Source: a virus. From it: DNA of 47,144 nucleotides. The notes beneath the pieces are model-generated. The model had not been told where the DNA came from and did not search any database. It worked only from the letters and a program-made list of their open reading frames with translations. The DNA lies in IMG/VR virus record IMGVR_UViG_3300047585_000266, positions 1 to 47,144 of that record. The stretch is one strand, 5' to 3'. Made by a program: the position numbers and the translations under genes. Numbering within the stretch: the first letter of the stretch is position 1; each line of letters begins with the position of its first letter. Below, one piece after another: positions 31,394 through 40,609 of the stretch.

Positions 31394-34120
31394 TCACCTC
31401 CCCATAATGGCGCGGTCAATACGCGACGGCGCCATGCTGCCCCAGGGCGTGACCAGGAATTCCGTGCCCTGCAGCTGTTTCTGGCGCTGCTCGCTGCGCT
31501 GTAGATATCCCGGATTAATGGCCTCCTGCAAGCGGTGCCAGATAATGGCGTCCGTGGCCTGGTGGGTCAACCATAGATTCATGAACGGGGTATTGTTCTT
31601 AACCATTTTTAAGGCCGTCGCCGCCCGTTCTTTCATGGCGGATGCCGAGAGCGTTCCCGGTGCCGAACTTTCGCCGGCATGCAGCAACTCGGCAAGGTCG
31701 TCGATCTGGCCAAATGTCGGGCCGAGCATATTGGCGGCAGCCGAAAGCCCATGGCGATCGAATTGACCGAGCAGAAAATCACCGACGATCGACCCCATAC
31801 CCGAACGCTGCGCGCCCGCGGCGACGGCCGCAATCGGATGGTTGCGGATTTTAGCCAGCGGATCCTCACCCTTGATCAGGTCGCGCAGACCCTCTGCCAG
31901 CACGCCGAAGATTACGGCACCGACCGCCATCTCGGCGATCCCGCCGAAACGATCCAGCGCGCCATCGCCGATGGTGCCATAGATCTGCCGTTCCCAAGCG
32001 CGGGTGATGACGTCGGCGGGCCAAAGCTTAAACTGCCAGAACAGTTTTAGAGCGACATTCCATTTCGATCCCGGCGCGTAATGTTTGCCGAAAAGCATCG
32101 CCCGGATCCGCGCGCCCGGCGCGGGGATGCCGTAGCCGCTGCGGTCGGTATAGGCCGTCACCAGTTTGAGCGCCAGATTCTCGCGGGCCAACCCGATATC
32201 TTCCGGCGTATGCGTCAGCCCGGTCCCGGGCGGATGGGCTTCGTCGATATAACTGCGGACTTGATCGTCGTTCAATTTCATGGCGTCCGAAGGATAGAGC
32301 AGCGTGCGGCCGCCGATCTCGGTCCATTCGACACTGTTGAGCGCCTTCCACTCAGCCGGACCGATGCCGAACAGATGTAGGATGCGGCTTTCTTTGCGTC
32401 CCACTTCCTCGAAGGATTTACCTCGGTAGAGCCCAAGCTGCTGTGCAAACACAACCTCAAGATCGGCGCGCTGGCGATCGATCACCCGAGACACTCCCGT
32501 GAGATCCCAGAAACGCGCTTCATTGCGGGATATCCAGCCAGCTGGCGTATCGGCGGCATCGTAGGCCTGCAGGTTATGACCGAGCGCGTTTTCGGAAAGT
32601 GCCAGGGTCATGTCCAACATCTGGCGCCGTTCGCTGCCCTCGGCACCAACCCCGAAACCCCGGAATACCGAGGCGTAGCGCTTCTCCCAACTCACGCCCC
32701 AGTGCCGCGCCTCCAGCGGCTTGGAGATCAACGAAGCAAAATGGGTGGCAAAGATATTGCCGAGCTTCGATAGGCGCTGGAATGCCATCCAGTTGGCCAG
32801 CCGCTGCGCGCGGGCGCGGTTGACCGGTTTCTTCGAAGTGCCATCAACCTGCGCAAAACGGTTGTCGAGACCTTCAATCCAGTTTTTTAGATCCTCGAAG
32901 CGACCAGAGGTGGCCTTGATCCGCTCGCGCAACTCCGTCATTTCGGATTCGATCTTGGCCTTGGCGGCCGCATCCGCCGCTGGCGAACTCAGCGCGGTTT
33001 CCAGCGCATGCAGTTTCGAGGTCAGGGCGTCATCGGCGCGCTGTAGTTTGCCCAACTGCCATGCCTTGTCGCGCTCATAGGCTTCGCGCGGTTTGGTGCC
33101 GAATTCCGCCATCAGGGCCGCGCGGCGCGCGTTGGTGACGAAGGCTGCCACCACGGTTTCGGTCGGATTGGCGGCGCCGTATTTTTCGTTATATTCGCGC
33201 CAGGACTTGCCGTCCTTGAAATGCAGTTCGCGGCTGGCTGATGCCCGCTTGGCGATATTGGGATACAGCGGCTCGTCGCGCGGCTGGCCGTAATCGAAAT
33301 GGTCGCCGGACTTCATCGAATTCCACATATGAAATAGCGCTTCGCGGGCGGCGGCGGGATCGCGGGTGCCGAAGGTGCGCTTCAAGTCCAAGAGCGGGAG
33401 GGTATCGTTGATCCATTTCTCCGGACCTGCGACGCGGATCAGATCGGGATCGTGGCTGGTTCGGGTGACATACCCCGTATAGCTGCGGATCCACGCGCCA
33501 AGCCGGTTCAAGGTCGACATCGAATTCTTCTGCCACTTCTGGATCGTCTTGGCGATGGCGAGGGCCTGGGCATCCTTGGTGATGCCGGGCTTGCCTTCCG
33601 CACCGCGCGACAACTGAAACAGTTCATCGACCCAGTTGGCCTCGAGCTGGCGGCTGGCGAACAACTTCATCATGCCGGTGCGCCTGAGGTCGTCGGCGAA
33701 GCCGCCTAACCAGAGATTATGATAACCATTATAGCGCGAGTCGACCGAATCCCGGCTCCGCCAGAACGGCAGATTAACCCCGGAAATCTTGGCTTCCATC
33801 GCGAGCCGCGGCGCTGTCTCGACGTGTCTCGGCGACAGTTCGGAGATTTCCTTTTCGGCCTTGTCGTAGTCACGATGCCGGCTTGATTCCAGCCGCATAT
33901 CCATGATGGCGCCGCGGCGCGCCTTGGCATAGTCGGCGGCAGCCTGCGCCAGGAATTCATCGCGGGCACGGTCATAAGCATCGTCGCGGCGCATGCCATC
34001 ATATTCATAACCCTCGGCGCGGTTGAAAATCTCGTCGAGCGCATCCTGGACGTCCTCGCGCTTGACGCCGGTCTTGCCGGCGATGTCGTCAAAACAATCC
34101 TTGCGGGTGCGGCGCGGCAT
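31394..34120 (-). CDS. large internal virion/ejection protein, 908 aa
   Basis: A large, helical, charged protein with coiled-coil regions (about residues 370-420) and few cysteines. It is the last of three large proteins in the order 1099, 1814 and 908 aa, matching the internal core or ejection proteins of podoviruses. These enter the host envelope ahead of the DNA. No enzyme motif is seen. The N-terminus (MPRRTRKDCFDDI) has a diverged copy upstream at 34624. The start overlaps the preceding stop (TGATG). Confidence 0.6.
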   Translation of the reverse strand: MPRRTRKDCFDDIAGKTGVKREDVQDALDEIFNRAEGYEYDGMRRDDAYDRARDEFLAQAAADYAKARRGAIMDMRLESSRHRDYDKAEKEISELSPRHVETAPRLAMEAKISGVNLPFWRSRDSVDSRYNGYHNLWLGGFADDLRRTGMMKLFASRQLEANWVDELFQLSRGAEGKPGITKDAQALAIAKTIQKWQKNSMSTLNRLGAWIRSYTGYVTRTSHDPDLIRVAGPEKWINDTLPLLDLKRTFGTRDPAAAREALFHMWNSMKSGDHFDYGQPRDEPLYPNIAKRASASRELHFKDGKSWREYNEKYGAANPTETVVAAFVTNARRAALMAEFGTKPREAYERDKAWQLGKLQRADDALTSKLHALETALSSPAADAAAKAKIESEMTELRERIKATSGRFEDLKNWIEGLDNRFAQVDGTSKKPVNRARAQRLANWMAFQRLSKLGNIFATHFASLISKPLEARHWGVSWEKRYASVFRGFGVGAEGSERRQMLDMTLALSENALGHNLQAYDAADTPAGWISRNEARFWDLTGVSRVIDRQRADLEVVFAQQLGLYRGKSFEEVGRKESRILHLFGIGPAEWKALNSVEWTEIGGRTLLYPSDAMKLNDDQVRSYIDEAHPPGTGLTHTPEDIGLARENLALKLVTAYTDRSGYGIPAPGARIRAMLFGKHYAPGSKWNVALKLFWQFKLWPADVITRAWERQIYGTIGDGALDRFGGIAEMAVGAVIFGVLAEGLRDLIKGEDPLAKIRNHPIAAVAAGAQRSGMGSIVGDFLLGQFDRHGLSAAANMLGPTFGQIDDLAELLHAGESSAPGTLSASAMKERAATALKMVKNNTPFMNLWLTHQATDAIIWHRLQEAINPGYLQRSEQRQKQLQGTEFLVTPWGSMAPSRIDRAIMGR

Positions 34121-34569
34121 CAGATCACGGGAATTAAAACGATGGGAATCTCCCGAAACCGTGGAACAACACCGTCAACAAAACCAATCACGGATCCTCC
34201 CACCATGGCGGATTCCCTCACGGGAAATTCATCGGGAATTTCAGCCAGCGCCGCATGGAACATTTTAGTCAAACCATCCTTTTCCTCTATCTGAAGAGAT
34301 GCGAAAAGTTCCTTCAGGTAGGCTTTCGATGGGGGGTTCGTCGGGATTCTGTCCTGCCTTCGGATCATCTCCAACGCATCCTGATCGGCCAAGAACACGG
34401 CATCCTTGAGATCCGGCAGGTAGAGCATTGCCTGGGACATCGCCCTCCCTACATCGATCTCGAAGCCACTTCCATTCGGATCAAGAGGGTCATCTATGCT
34501 CTCAAGCACGTTCACATCAAAACGTGAATCTGATGCCGATCGAGTCTGATCCGTTAGATTTAGCTTCAT
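34120..34569 (-). CDS. hypothetical 149-aa protein
   Basis: GGAGAAA seven bases before ATG 34569 favours that start. Mixed alpha/beta, with acidic stretches and a beta-rich C-terminus (VPRFREIPIVLIPVI). Its stop overlaps the start of the 908-aa gene. It appears placed between a vestigial and an intact copy of the 908-aa gene's start. Function unknown. Confidence 0.5.
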   Translation of the reverse strand: MKLNLTDQTRSASDSRFDVNVLESIDDPLDPNGSGFEIDVGRAMSQAMLYLPDLKDAVFLADQDALEMIRRQDRIPTNPPSKAYLKELFASLQIEEKDGLTKMFHAALAEIPDEFPVRESAMVGGSVIGFVDGVVPRFREIPIVLIPVI

Positions 34570-34624
34570 GGTGCATTTCTCCATCGATATCGTCGAAACA
34601 GTCCTTGCGGGATTTACGGGGCAT
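34517..34624 (-). pseudogene. vestigial copy of the 908-aa gene's start
   Basis: A 35-codon frame beginning MPRKSRKDCFDDI, almost the same as MPRRTRKDCFDDI at the start of the 908-aa protein. After about 14 residues the match ends and the frame closes inside the 149-aa gene. Best read as a leftover of gene insertion, but it could still be translated (TGATG coupling). Confidence 0.5.
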
Positions 34625-34737
34625 CAGTCAACAACGACCTGCGTCATACGTATTAGATCGTTATATAGCGACCAAACTAAAAAACCCCGCATGCGTGCCA
34701 TCCTCCAATCACGGACGTGTTGATCCTGTTGCTGCAT
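34624..34737 (-). CDS. 37-aa coupled small protein
   Basis: Follows the 1814-aa gene with an ATGA overlap and ends in a TGATG overlap with the vestigial frame. Helical, basic and aromatic (RMARMRGFLVWSLYNDLIR). It may be membrane-interacting; no family. Confidence 0.4.
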   Translation of the reverse strand: MQQQDQHVRDWRMARMRGFLVWSLYNDLIRMTQVVVD

Positions 34738-37700
34738 CATCCGATCGCTCCCGCCAGGCACGCCGCACCCTGCTGGATCACCTGTGCCCTGGTCTCGGCA
34801 TCCAGCTTCAGTTTGTCCATGACGTCGTTCACCAAGGCGCGTTCTTCCTCGGTCAAGGTCGGTTCGAGCTTGCGCCAGACTTCTTCGGCGTCGGCGGCGG
34901 CTTTTTCAAGGGCCGAGAGAGATTTTATGGGGGACAATGTCGAATCCGGTTCCGGCAGTTTCTCGGCCGCCTCGGATTCGGCCAGCGTCTCGGGATCGTC
35001 ATAATCCGGCTTGACGCTGGCGAGTTCGCGCCAGCGCGGGTCGGCAGCGGCCTGCGCCGGCGTGGATTTCAGTTTGGCTGGTTGCGGCGCTCGATCGCCT
35101 GGGCCAGCTGCTCGTGCCCCGTTGCCAGGGTTTCCGCCTTGTCCGGGCTCGGGCCTCCCGGCTGGCCTGCCTTGGCCCGCAAGATCTGCGCCATCTGGCG
35201 ATGCTGGGCGCTGGTCAGCAGGAACGTCCCATCCCTCGATGTGGCCGAGTTCGGGGTCGCCGGCTCGGGCGTCGTTGACGGCATTATACCTCTCCTCGTC
35301 TTCCATGATCGCACGTTCATAGGCGGCAAGCACGTCATACTCGCCTTCGTTCTGGATGATGTCGACCACGCGCCTTTCCAGATCGGCATCGATCTCGATG
35401 CCTTTCTGGCCGGTGGTGGCTTCGAGTTCGTCGTGCAGGGCCGAAACAATATGGCCCTCTTCCTCTTCGAGCGAGATCGCCCGGTCGTGCTGGGCGCGGT
35501 CGAGCCGGTAGATCTTGCGGCCGCGGCTTTCCTCGTCGATCCGGTCCAGGAGATCGCGCGGGGTCAATGAAGCCTCGCCGCCGGTGATATCGGCATTGTC
35601 GAACAAATAATGACCGTCCTTGGCGGAGCGCAGCGCCTCGTCGAGCGGCATGCCGGCCTTCCTCAATAGTGGCCCGAAGCCGCCGATCATCGGACCACGC
35701 TTGCCGCCGAAGATCGCTTCCAGTTCCGGATCGGGTTTGAGACCGCCTTTGGACGCCAGATACTCGAACAGCGACCAGGACTGCGGATCGGCGGCGGCGC
35801 GGCCGCGCAGGGATTCGGTTTTGGCTATGGTCTTGGCGTTGCGCTCGTCGGCATAATCCTGGATCTCGCGGTCGGTCGCCAGCAGCCGGTCCATCACGCC
35901 CTTGATCTCGGGGGGAATTTGCTGGCCGGACCGCGAGAGGGCCTGGTAGATTTCCGTGAGCCAGCGCTTGAAGGCGTCGAAGGCGGCTTTCAGGGCCGAG
36001 GAGGGTGCCTCTCCGGACCTAAGATATTGTTCGAAACCGTCGGCCCATTTCTCATGTTCCGGCGTGCCTATCTCGCTGGCGTCCTTGACGCCGAGCCATT
36101 TCAAAACCGTATCGCGATCGGATTTCAGTTGATCGGAGGCTTCCGGATGGCTGGCATCGCGCATCAGTTCATCGAGCCATAGATGACCGGATTCATGCAT
36201 GAAGGTGGAAGCATCGCGGGTATGAAACAGATCGATGATGGCGCGGTTGTCGGAGAGCGTAATGCGGCCGCGGGGATTTTCCCCGCCCTGGAACAGGGGG
36301 AAGCCCTGCTCGATTGCGGCATTGCGGAGTTCCGGGGTGATATCGACGGCGTGGACCTTTGCCGCAGGTGACGATGCGATATTGCCGGTCGTCTCCCAGC
36401 CCGTCACGTTGCGCGGATCTCCGGTCGGGACTTCTCCCTCTTCCACCTTCGCCCCGAACTTCTTTACCAGCTTGTTCACGGTCGCCGGCAGTATCTTGTC
36501 GTAGAAGCCGTGCATGCCTTCGCCGCCGACTTTGAGATCGAGACCTTCGAGTTTACGCTGACGCACGCCGAAGCCCGCGGAACGCGCTTCCTTCGGTTCG
36601 ACGCTCATGATCTTGTCGGCGGCTTCCTTGCCGATCAGATCCGGAATCTCTTTCGGGTCATAAACGTATTTAGACAATACTTCGCGGCCGCTGTGGTCGT
36701 AGGCGTGTAGCATTCCGCCTGAGAAAGGACCGTCCATTTCCGGTCGACCGATTCCGCCGCTTGAATTGTCCTCAAGAGTCACCCGACTGATCTGTTTGCT
36801 CAGATCATACCGCTCCGCATTGGTCGCTCCAGTGTCCCAGCTGATACGATCATAGCCGTTCTCGGCGGCATAACGGATCATCCGTTTCATCGAGAGTTCG
36901 GGCCATGTGGTCTTGAAGGGGGCGTCGGGGACACCAGATTTACCGCGCTCTAAAGCCTCATTTAAAGCTCTAGCTGTTTCAATACTTTTATCGTAAGCAG
37001 CGGCGCGTTCCTTACTATCATTTACATATTCTTGAGCGCGTCTAAGCTCATGCCTATCAATGCCAGTATCGGTCCATTGCCTTAAATTTTCAGCTTTACC
37101 GCCAGTTGCTTCTTTCCAAGCTTTTTCAGTTGCGGAGCTAACAGCCATTCTAGCTTCGCTATCAGCCTTAACTAGCCTCATTATTTCTTCTTCACTAGCT
37201 TCAGCTTGAGGGTTTTTATACCCCTTATCCCTCCCCTTCTGATGCCAGTCGCTTTGCACTTCAGCGACGTGCAAAGTTTTCTTGCCGTCGCTGATGCGAT
37301 CGTCGAAACGGATGTGGGCGAGAACGTTTGGTTCTTCCCAGTGAGCACCCTTGAAATCCTCACCTTTTTTGCTGGCTGGAAGGCGATCCCAGGTCTCACG
37401 GATCATGCGCTCGTGAAGCGCCTCGCGTTCCGCCTCCAACCTTTGGAGAATGATCACCTCGCCGGCATGGGTGGCGTTCTCCGTGAGACCAGCGGCGCGC
37501 ATCCTCTGGCGGGCAGCGTCTATTTTCAGGTTCAATTCCTGCCATGCCGGGACGTGATCAATCTCGGCTTGCCGGTCCGGAACGGTCGTGTCGAACTTCG
37601 GTTTCTCCGGCAGCGTCAGCAGCAGCTCGCGATAATTCTCGCCGCCAGGGAGGGTGTAGGAGGAGTATTTCGGGCCACCCTCGCCACCTGCATAATTACG

Positions 37701-40181
37701 GAATGGATTGAGCAATTCGTCAGGGACGCCGAGGCCCTCAAGGTAAGCGGCCGTATCCCGGCCGTTCGCGCGACCTTCCTCAAGATCTCCAATCGCCATC
37801 TGAACCTGTTCGAGATCCGCGGGGTTCGACCGATCGGCCCAGTCCAGAACGGCATCTGATTGTGCTATCGTTGGCTTTGGACCACCGGGACCCTTCGCAA
37901 CTTCCTTCACCTCAATCTGATTGGCTCGGATATAATCCTGGATCTGGGCCTTAGTGACCGGACCTTTCTGTTCATGGAGCCAGTCTTCAAGCCCGAGATA
38001 TTTCATCTCTTCGGGTTTGACGCCGGGCATGTTCTTCAGGCTTGCCGCCCATTGTTCGGGCGAGGCTTTGTCCTGCTTGAAATTATCGACGGTGCGGCCG
38101 ACGGCGGAATAGAAAGTTGGCGCGGTCGGGCGGGACTGGAAGAACGATTTCTGGTCTTTCTCGTCGCCAAACAATCCCTCATCCGCCGGCTTCTGCGCTA
38201 CTTTGGGCTTCAAGGCTTCGTTGGCGCGGCGCTGGGCCAGTTCGGCGTCGGAGATTCGCTCGGTCTGCGGCAGGGAAGCCTGACCTTGCGCTTCACGTTC
38301 GGCAAAGAGATCGGGGCCGGGAGGGCGGCGCTGGTTGAGCACGCGGCCGGCCTCTCCGGAAGGCTCGCCGGTCCTGACGTCAATTCCCTCTCCGGCATAC
38401 AGATCCATCGCCGTGGCGCCGGTGCCCAATCGATCCGCTCGCGTCGCGTACCGTGCGGCGGCCACGCCGGCATTGTGGTGGGCTTCCTCGGGGGACAAAC
38501 CCGCAGCCACCAGCTTGCCATAGACATCCCGGAACACGGCCTCGCGGGCCATGATGGGAACCTGGCGCTCGATCTCGGCATCGGGAGCATTGCGCGCGGC
38601 TTCCCCGGCCCGGTTAAACGGATCCATCGTCTCGGCGATCCTCGGATCGTGGTCGGCGGCGATATTGAGCATTTCGGCGGCTTGGACCGGTTCGCCGTGA
38701 ATAACGCCGGCCATGGCGGCATGGAGAGCGTCCTCGCGGGCGGCGGGCGGCAGATCAGCGATGACCTCGCCGGGGTGGAGGGGAAGGGTCGCGGCCTGAT
38801 CCACGGTGGGATTTTTCCGATGGAATTCGGCGCGTTCCGCGATTTTGCCCCTGGTAAGCGTAGACATCAGCCCGTCATCGCCCACCTCAAATCCTTGCGC
38901 CCGCAGGAAAGCAACTTCACTCGGAACGAGCTGCGGCCGCGCCTGCACCCGATTGGTCCAATCGGTATTTTGAAGTTCGGCGGCGATATCGTGAAATTGC
39001 TTTGCCTGCTCTGGCGTCGTTGAAAGCAATTGTTTTTTTCGATCCAGCGCGCCATGATTTAGGGGAAGGGTCGCGGCGTCGATCTGAGGTTGAGCGTACG
39101 GCGCTGGTGACACTGGAGCGGGCTCAGCCGGTGAAGTTGTCGGCGCCTCAGGCGTGATGCCTGGAACTTCCTCCGCAGACGGCGCCGTAGTGGCCGCAGG
39201 AGCCTGCGAAGGCGCTGGGCTAGCCCGGCGCAAGGCCTCAGGTCCGGCGCTGGCTGGGAGTTTACCCTCGCGCCAGAGTTCGTAATTTCCCTTCAGCCCC
39301 AGCGCCCGGTTCAATTGCTCGTCGGGCTGGCTGCGGAACGCATCACGGATGGCGTTGTCTGTCGGCGAACCTTCGAGGGGCAGATTCCTCTTATAGCGAT
39401 CACGGATATCCCTGTAGGTCGCTGGCAGCGCATGAAACGCCGCGCCCATGCCGGCGCCCATCGCGATGTTCTCCATCGCCTGCGCCATGGTGTAATCCTG
39501 GCCGTCCTGGGTGTGCAGCCACCAGTCGAACGGCTGCAGCGCCGTGGTGCCGACCGCACCCTGGGCGGCGCCGCGGCCGGCTTGGAGCGCGCTACGGGCG
39601 GCGATGGAGTCGCCGGCGGAGGCCAGTATCTTGCCCCAGCGGGCCTCGCCGATCACCGGAATCATGAAGGCGGCATCGTTGATCGGGTCCAGCATGCCGA
39701 CGCCGAGCGAGGTCACCAGGCCGAGCGCGCCGGGGAATAATCCGGACGGTCCGCGCTCGATCGCGGCGTCGCGGTCGCGCTTGGCGTGTGCGGCATCGAT
39801 CCGCATCTGCAGTACGGGAAGCTTGTGGGAGGGCGCATCGCCGAGCGGAACATCGGATTCGCTGAGGCTTTCCTGCTTCAGAAGAGCTTTCGCATCGGAC
39901 TGGCTGATGTCCGGGATTGAGGCCTTCTGGCTGTCGATGACGGATTGCTGGGTCTCCAGCGGCACACCGCTGTAGACATCGGCCTCGCCATATTGCCCGA
40001 CGGCTTGGTCTTCGCCGCCGGCATGGGCCTCGCGGGCGGACCTAATCAGCCGCATGGTCGGGTTGTCGAGGAAACCGCCCAGCGCCTGGGCGCCGATACT
40101 GCCGGCCAGCGAAGTATGGGCATCGCTGGCTTTGGGTGCCGGAGATTCGGTTTCGTCGGGGGTGGTGAAGGTGTCGGTCAT
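34737..40181 (-). CDS. giant internal virion/polyvalent protein with metallopeptidase motif
   Basis: 1814 aa; start ATG 40181 by ATGA coupling. The N-terminal 300 residues include membrane-active-looking Gly/Ala helices (GLVTSLGVGMLDPINDAAF). Pro/Ala linkers follow. A conserved block (about residues 890-1270) has HWEEPNVLAHIR, VAEVQSDWHQKG, MKRMIRYAAENGYDRISW and DLKVGGEGMHGFYDK, which recurs in large phage polyvalent proteins. Next comes a zincin motif HESGH at 1329-1333. The C-terminus is charged and Pro-rich. Probably ejected with DNA, and could cleave or modify host targets. Confidence 0.65.
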   Translation of the reverse strand: MTDTFTTPDETESPAPKASDAHTSLAGSIGAQALGGFLDNPTMRLIRSAREAHAGGEDQAVGQYGEADVYSGVPLETQQSVIDSQKASIPDISQSDAKALLKQESLSESDVPLGDAPSHKLPVLQMRIDAAHAKRDRDAAIERGPSGLFPGALGLVTSLGVGMLDPINDAAFMIPVIGEARWGKILASAGDSIAARSALQAGRGAAQGAVGTTALQPFDWWLHTQDGQDYTMAQAMENIAMGAGMGAAFHALPATYRDIRDRYKRNLPLEGSPTDNAIRDAFRSQPDEQLNRALGLKGNYELWREGKLPASAGPEALRRASPAPSQAPAATTAPSAEEVPGITPEAPTTSPAEPAPVSPAPYAQPQIDAATLPLNHGALDRKKQLLSTTPEQAKQFHDIAAELQNTDWTNRVQARPQLVPSEVAFLRAQGFEVGDDGLMSTLTRGKIAERAEFHRKNPTVDQAATLPLHPGEVIADLPPAAREDALHAAMAGVIHGEPVQAAEMLNIAADHDPRIAETMDPFNRAGEAARNAPDAEIERQVPIMAREAVFRDVYGKLVAAGLSPEEAHHNAGVAAARYATRADRLGTGATAMDLYAGEGIDVRTGEPSGEAGRVLNQRRPPGPDLFAEREAQGQASLPQTERISDAELAQRRANEALKPKVAQKPADEGLFGDEKDQKSFFQSRPTAPTFYSAVGRTVDNFKQDKASPEQWAASLKNMPGVKPEEMKYLGLEDWLHEQKGPVTKAQIQDYIRANQIEVKEVAKGPGGPKPTIAQSDAVLDWADRSNPADLEQVQMAIGDLEEGRANGRDTAAYLEGLGVPDELLNPFRNYAGGEGGPKYSSYTLPGGENYRELLLTLPEKPKFDTTVPDRQAEIDHVPAWQELNLKIDAARQRMRAAGLTENATHAGEVIILQRLEAEREALHERMIRETWDRLPASKKGEDFKGAHWEEPNVLAHIRFDDRISDGKKTLHVAEVQSDWHQKGRDKGYKNPQAEASEEEIMRLVKADSEARMAVSSATEKAWKEATGGKAENLRQWTDTGIDRHELRRAQEYVNDSKERAAAYDKSIETARALNEALERGKSGVPDAPFKTTWPELSMKRMIRYAAENGYDRISWDTGATNAERYDLSKQISRVTLEDNSSGGIGRPEMDGPFSGGMLHAYDHSGREVLSKYVYDPKEIPDLIGKEAADKIMSVEPKEARSAGFGVRQRKLEGLDLKVGGEGMHGFYDKILPATVNKLVKKFGAKVEEGEVPTGDPRNVTGWETTGNIASSPAAKVHAVDITPELRNAAIEQGFPLFQGGENPRGRITLSDNRAIIDLFHTRDASTFMHESGHLWLDELMRDASHPEASDQLKSDRDTVLKWLGVKDASEIGTPEHEKWADGFEQYLRSGEAPSSALKAAFDAFKRWLTEIYQALSRSGQQIPPEIKGVMDRLLATDREIQDYADERNAKTIAKTESLRGRAAADPQSWSLFEYLASKGGLKPDPELEAIFGGKRGPMIGGFGPLLRKAGMPLDEALRSAKDGHYLFDNADITGGEASLTPRDLLDRIDEESRGRKIYRLDRAQHDRAISLEEEEGHIVSALHDELEATTGQKGIEIDADLERRVVDIIQNEGEYDVLAAYERAIMEDEERYNAVNDARAGDPELGHIEGWDVPADQRPASPDGADLAGQGRPAGRPEPGQGGNPGNGARAAGPGDRAPQPAKLKSTPAQAAADPRWRELASVKPDYDDPETLAESEAAEKLPEPDSTLSPIKSLSALEKAAADAEEVWRKLEPTLTEEERALVNDVMDKLKLDAETRAQVIQQGAACLAGAIG
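36950..37240. other. low-G+C island inside the giant gene
   Basis: By hand count the rows at 37021, 37081 and 37141 have 27, 25 and 25 G+C of 60, against 39 of 60 in the row at 37381. The frame stays open but uses A/T-ending codons, unlike the flanks. It encodes a charged helical stretch (ASEEEIMRLVKADSEARM and onward), as if patched in by recombination. Confidence 0.65.
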
Positions 40182-40609
40182 CCCTTGATCGTTTCTGCCG
40201 TGCCAGGTTCCCATCTAATCTGGGTGATAATCCACGCCCTCATCTTCTCGAAACGGTGTTCGGGTGTCTCGCGGTCGAACCATTCGTCGTTGGTGTAGAC
40301 GACCTCGCGCGCCAACTTATCGGAAATGCCGAACAGGTGAGCAACCGTTTCGGCATCTTCCGGATCGATATTCGCCATGTCGATTTTACGGGCCTTTCCT
40401 AACGCCCCGATGGCGCAGACCGCGCCGTTGGCGGTTTCCAATTCGCCGGCAATCAATTTTTTCTCGGGCAACGCGTCCATAGCAGCAAGCATCTCGCGCA
40501 GAAATGTTTGACCGCGCTTGCCCCTGATCGCGCTAGCGACCGCACCTCGATAGAGATTTGCTTGACCCTCATCCCAATCGTAATCTTCACAATATCCGGA
40601 TCTGCTCAT
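40178..40609 (-). CDS. conserved phage protein of unknown function, 143 aa
   Basis: The pattern MSRSGY, then YRGAVASAIRGKRGQTFLRE, GAVCAIGALG and NDEWFDRETPEHRFEKMRAW, is one I recognise as recurring in many phage and prophage genomes. No function is known. ATGA overlaps join it to the 1099-aa and giant genes. It may be a chaperone or regulator of the ejection proteins, by position only. Confidence 0.6.
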   Translation of the reverse strand: MSRSGYCEDYDWDEGQANLYRGAVASAIRGKRGQTFLREMLAAMDALPEKKLIAGELETANGAVCAIGALGKARKIDMANIDPEDAETVAHLFGISDKLAREVVYTNDEWFDRETPEHRFEKMRAWIITQIRWEPGTAETIKG

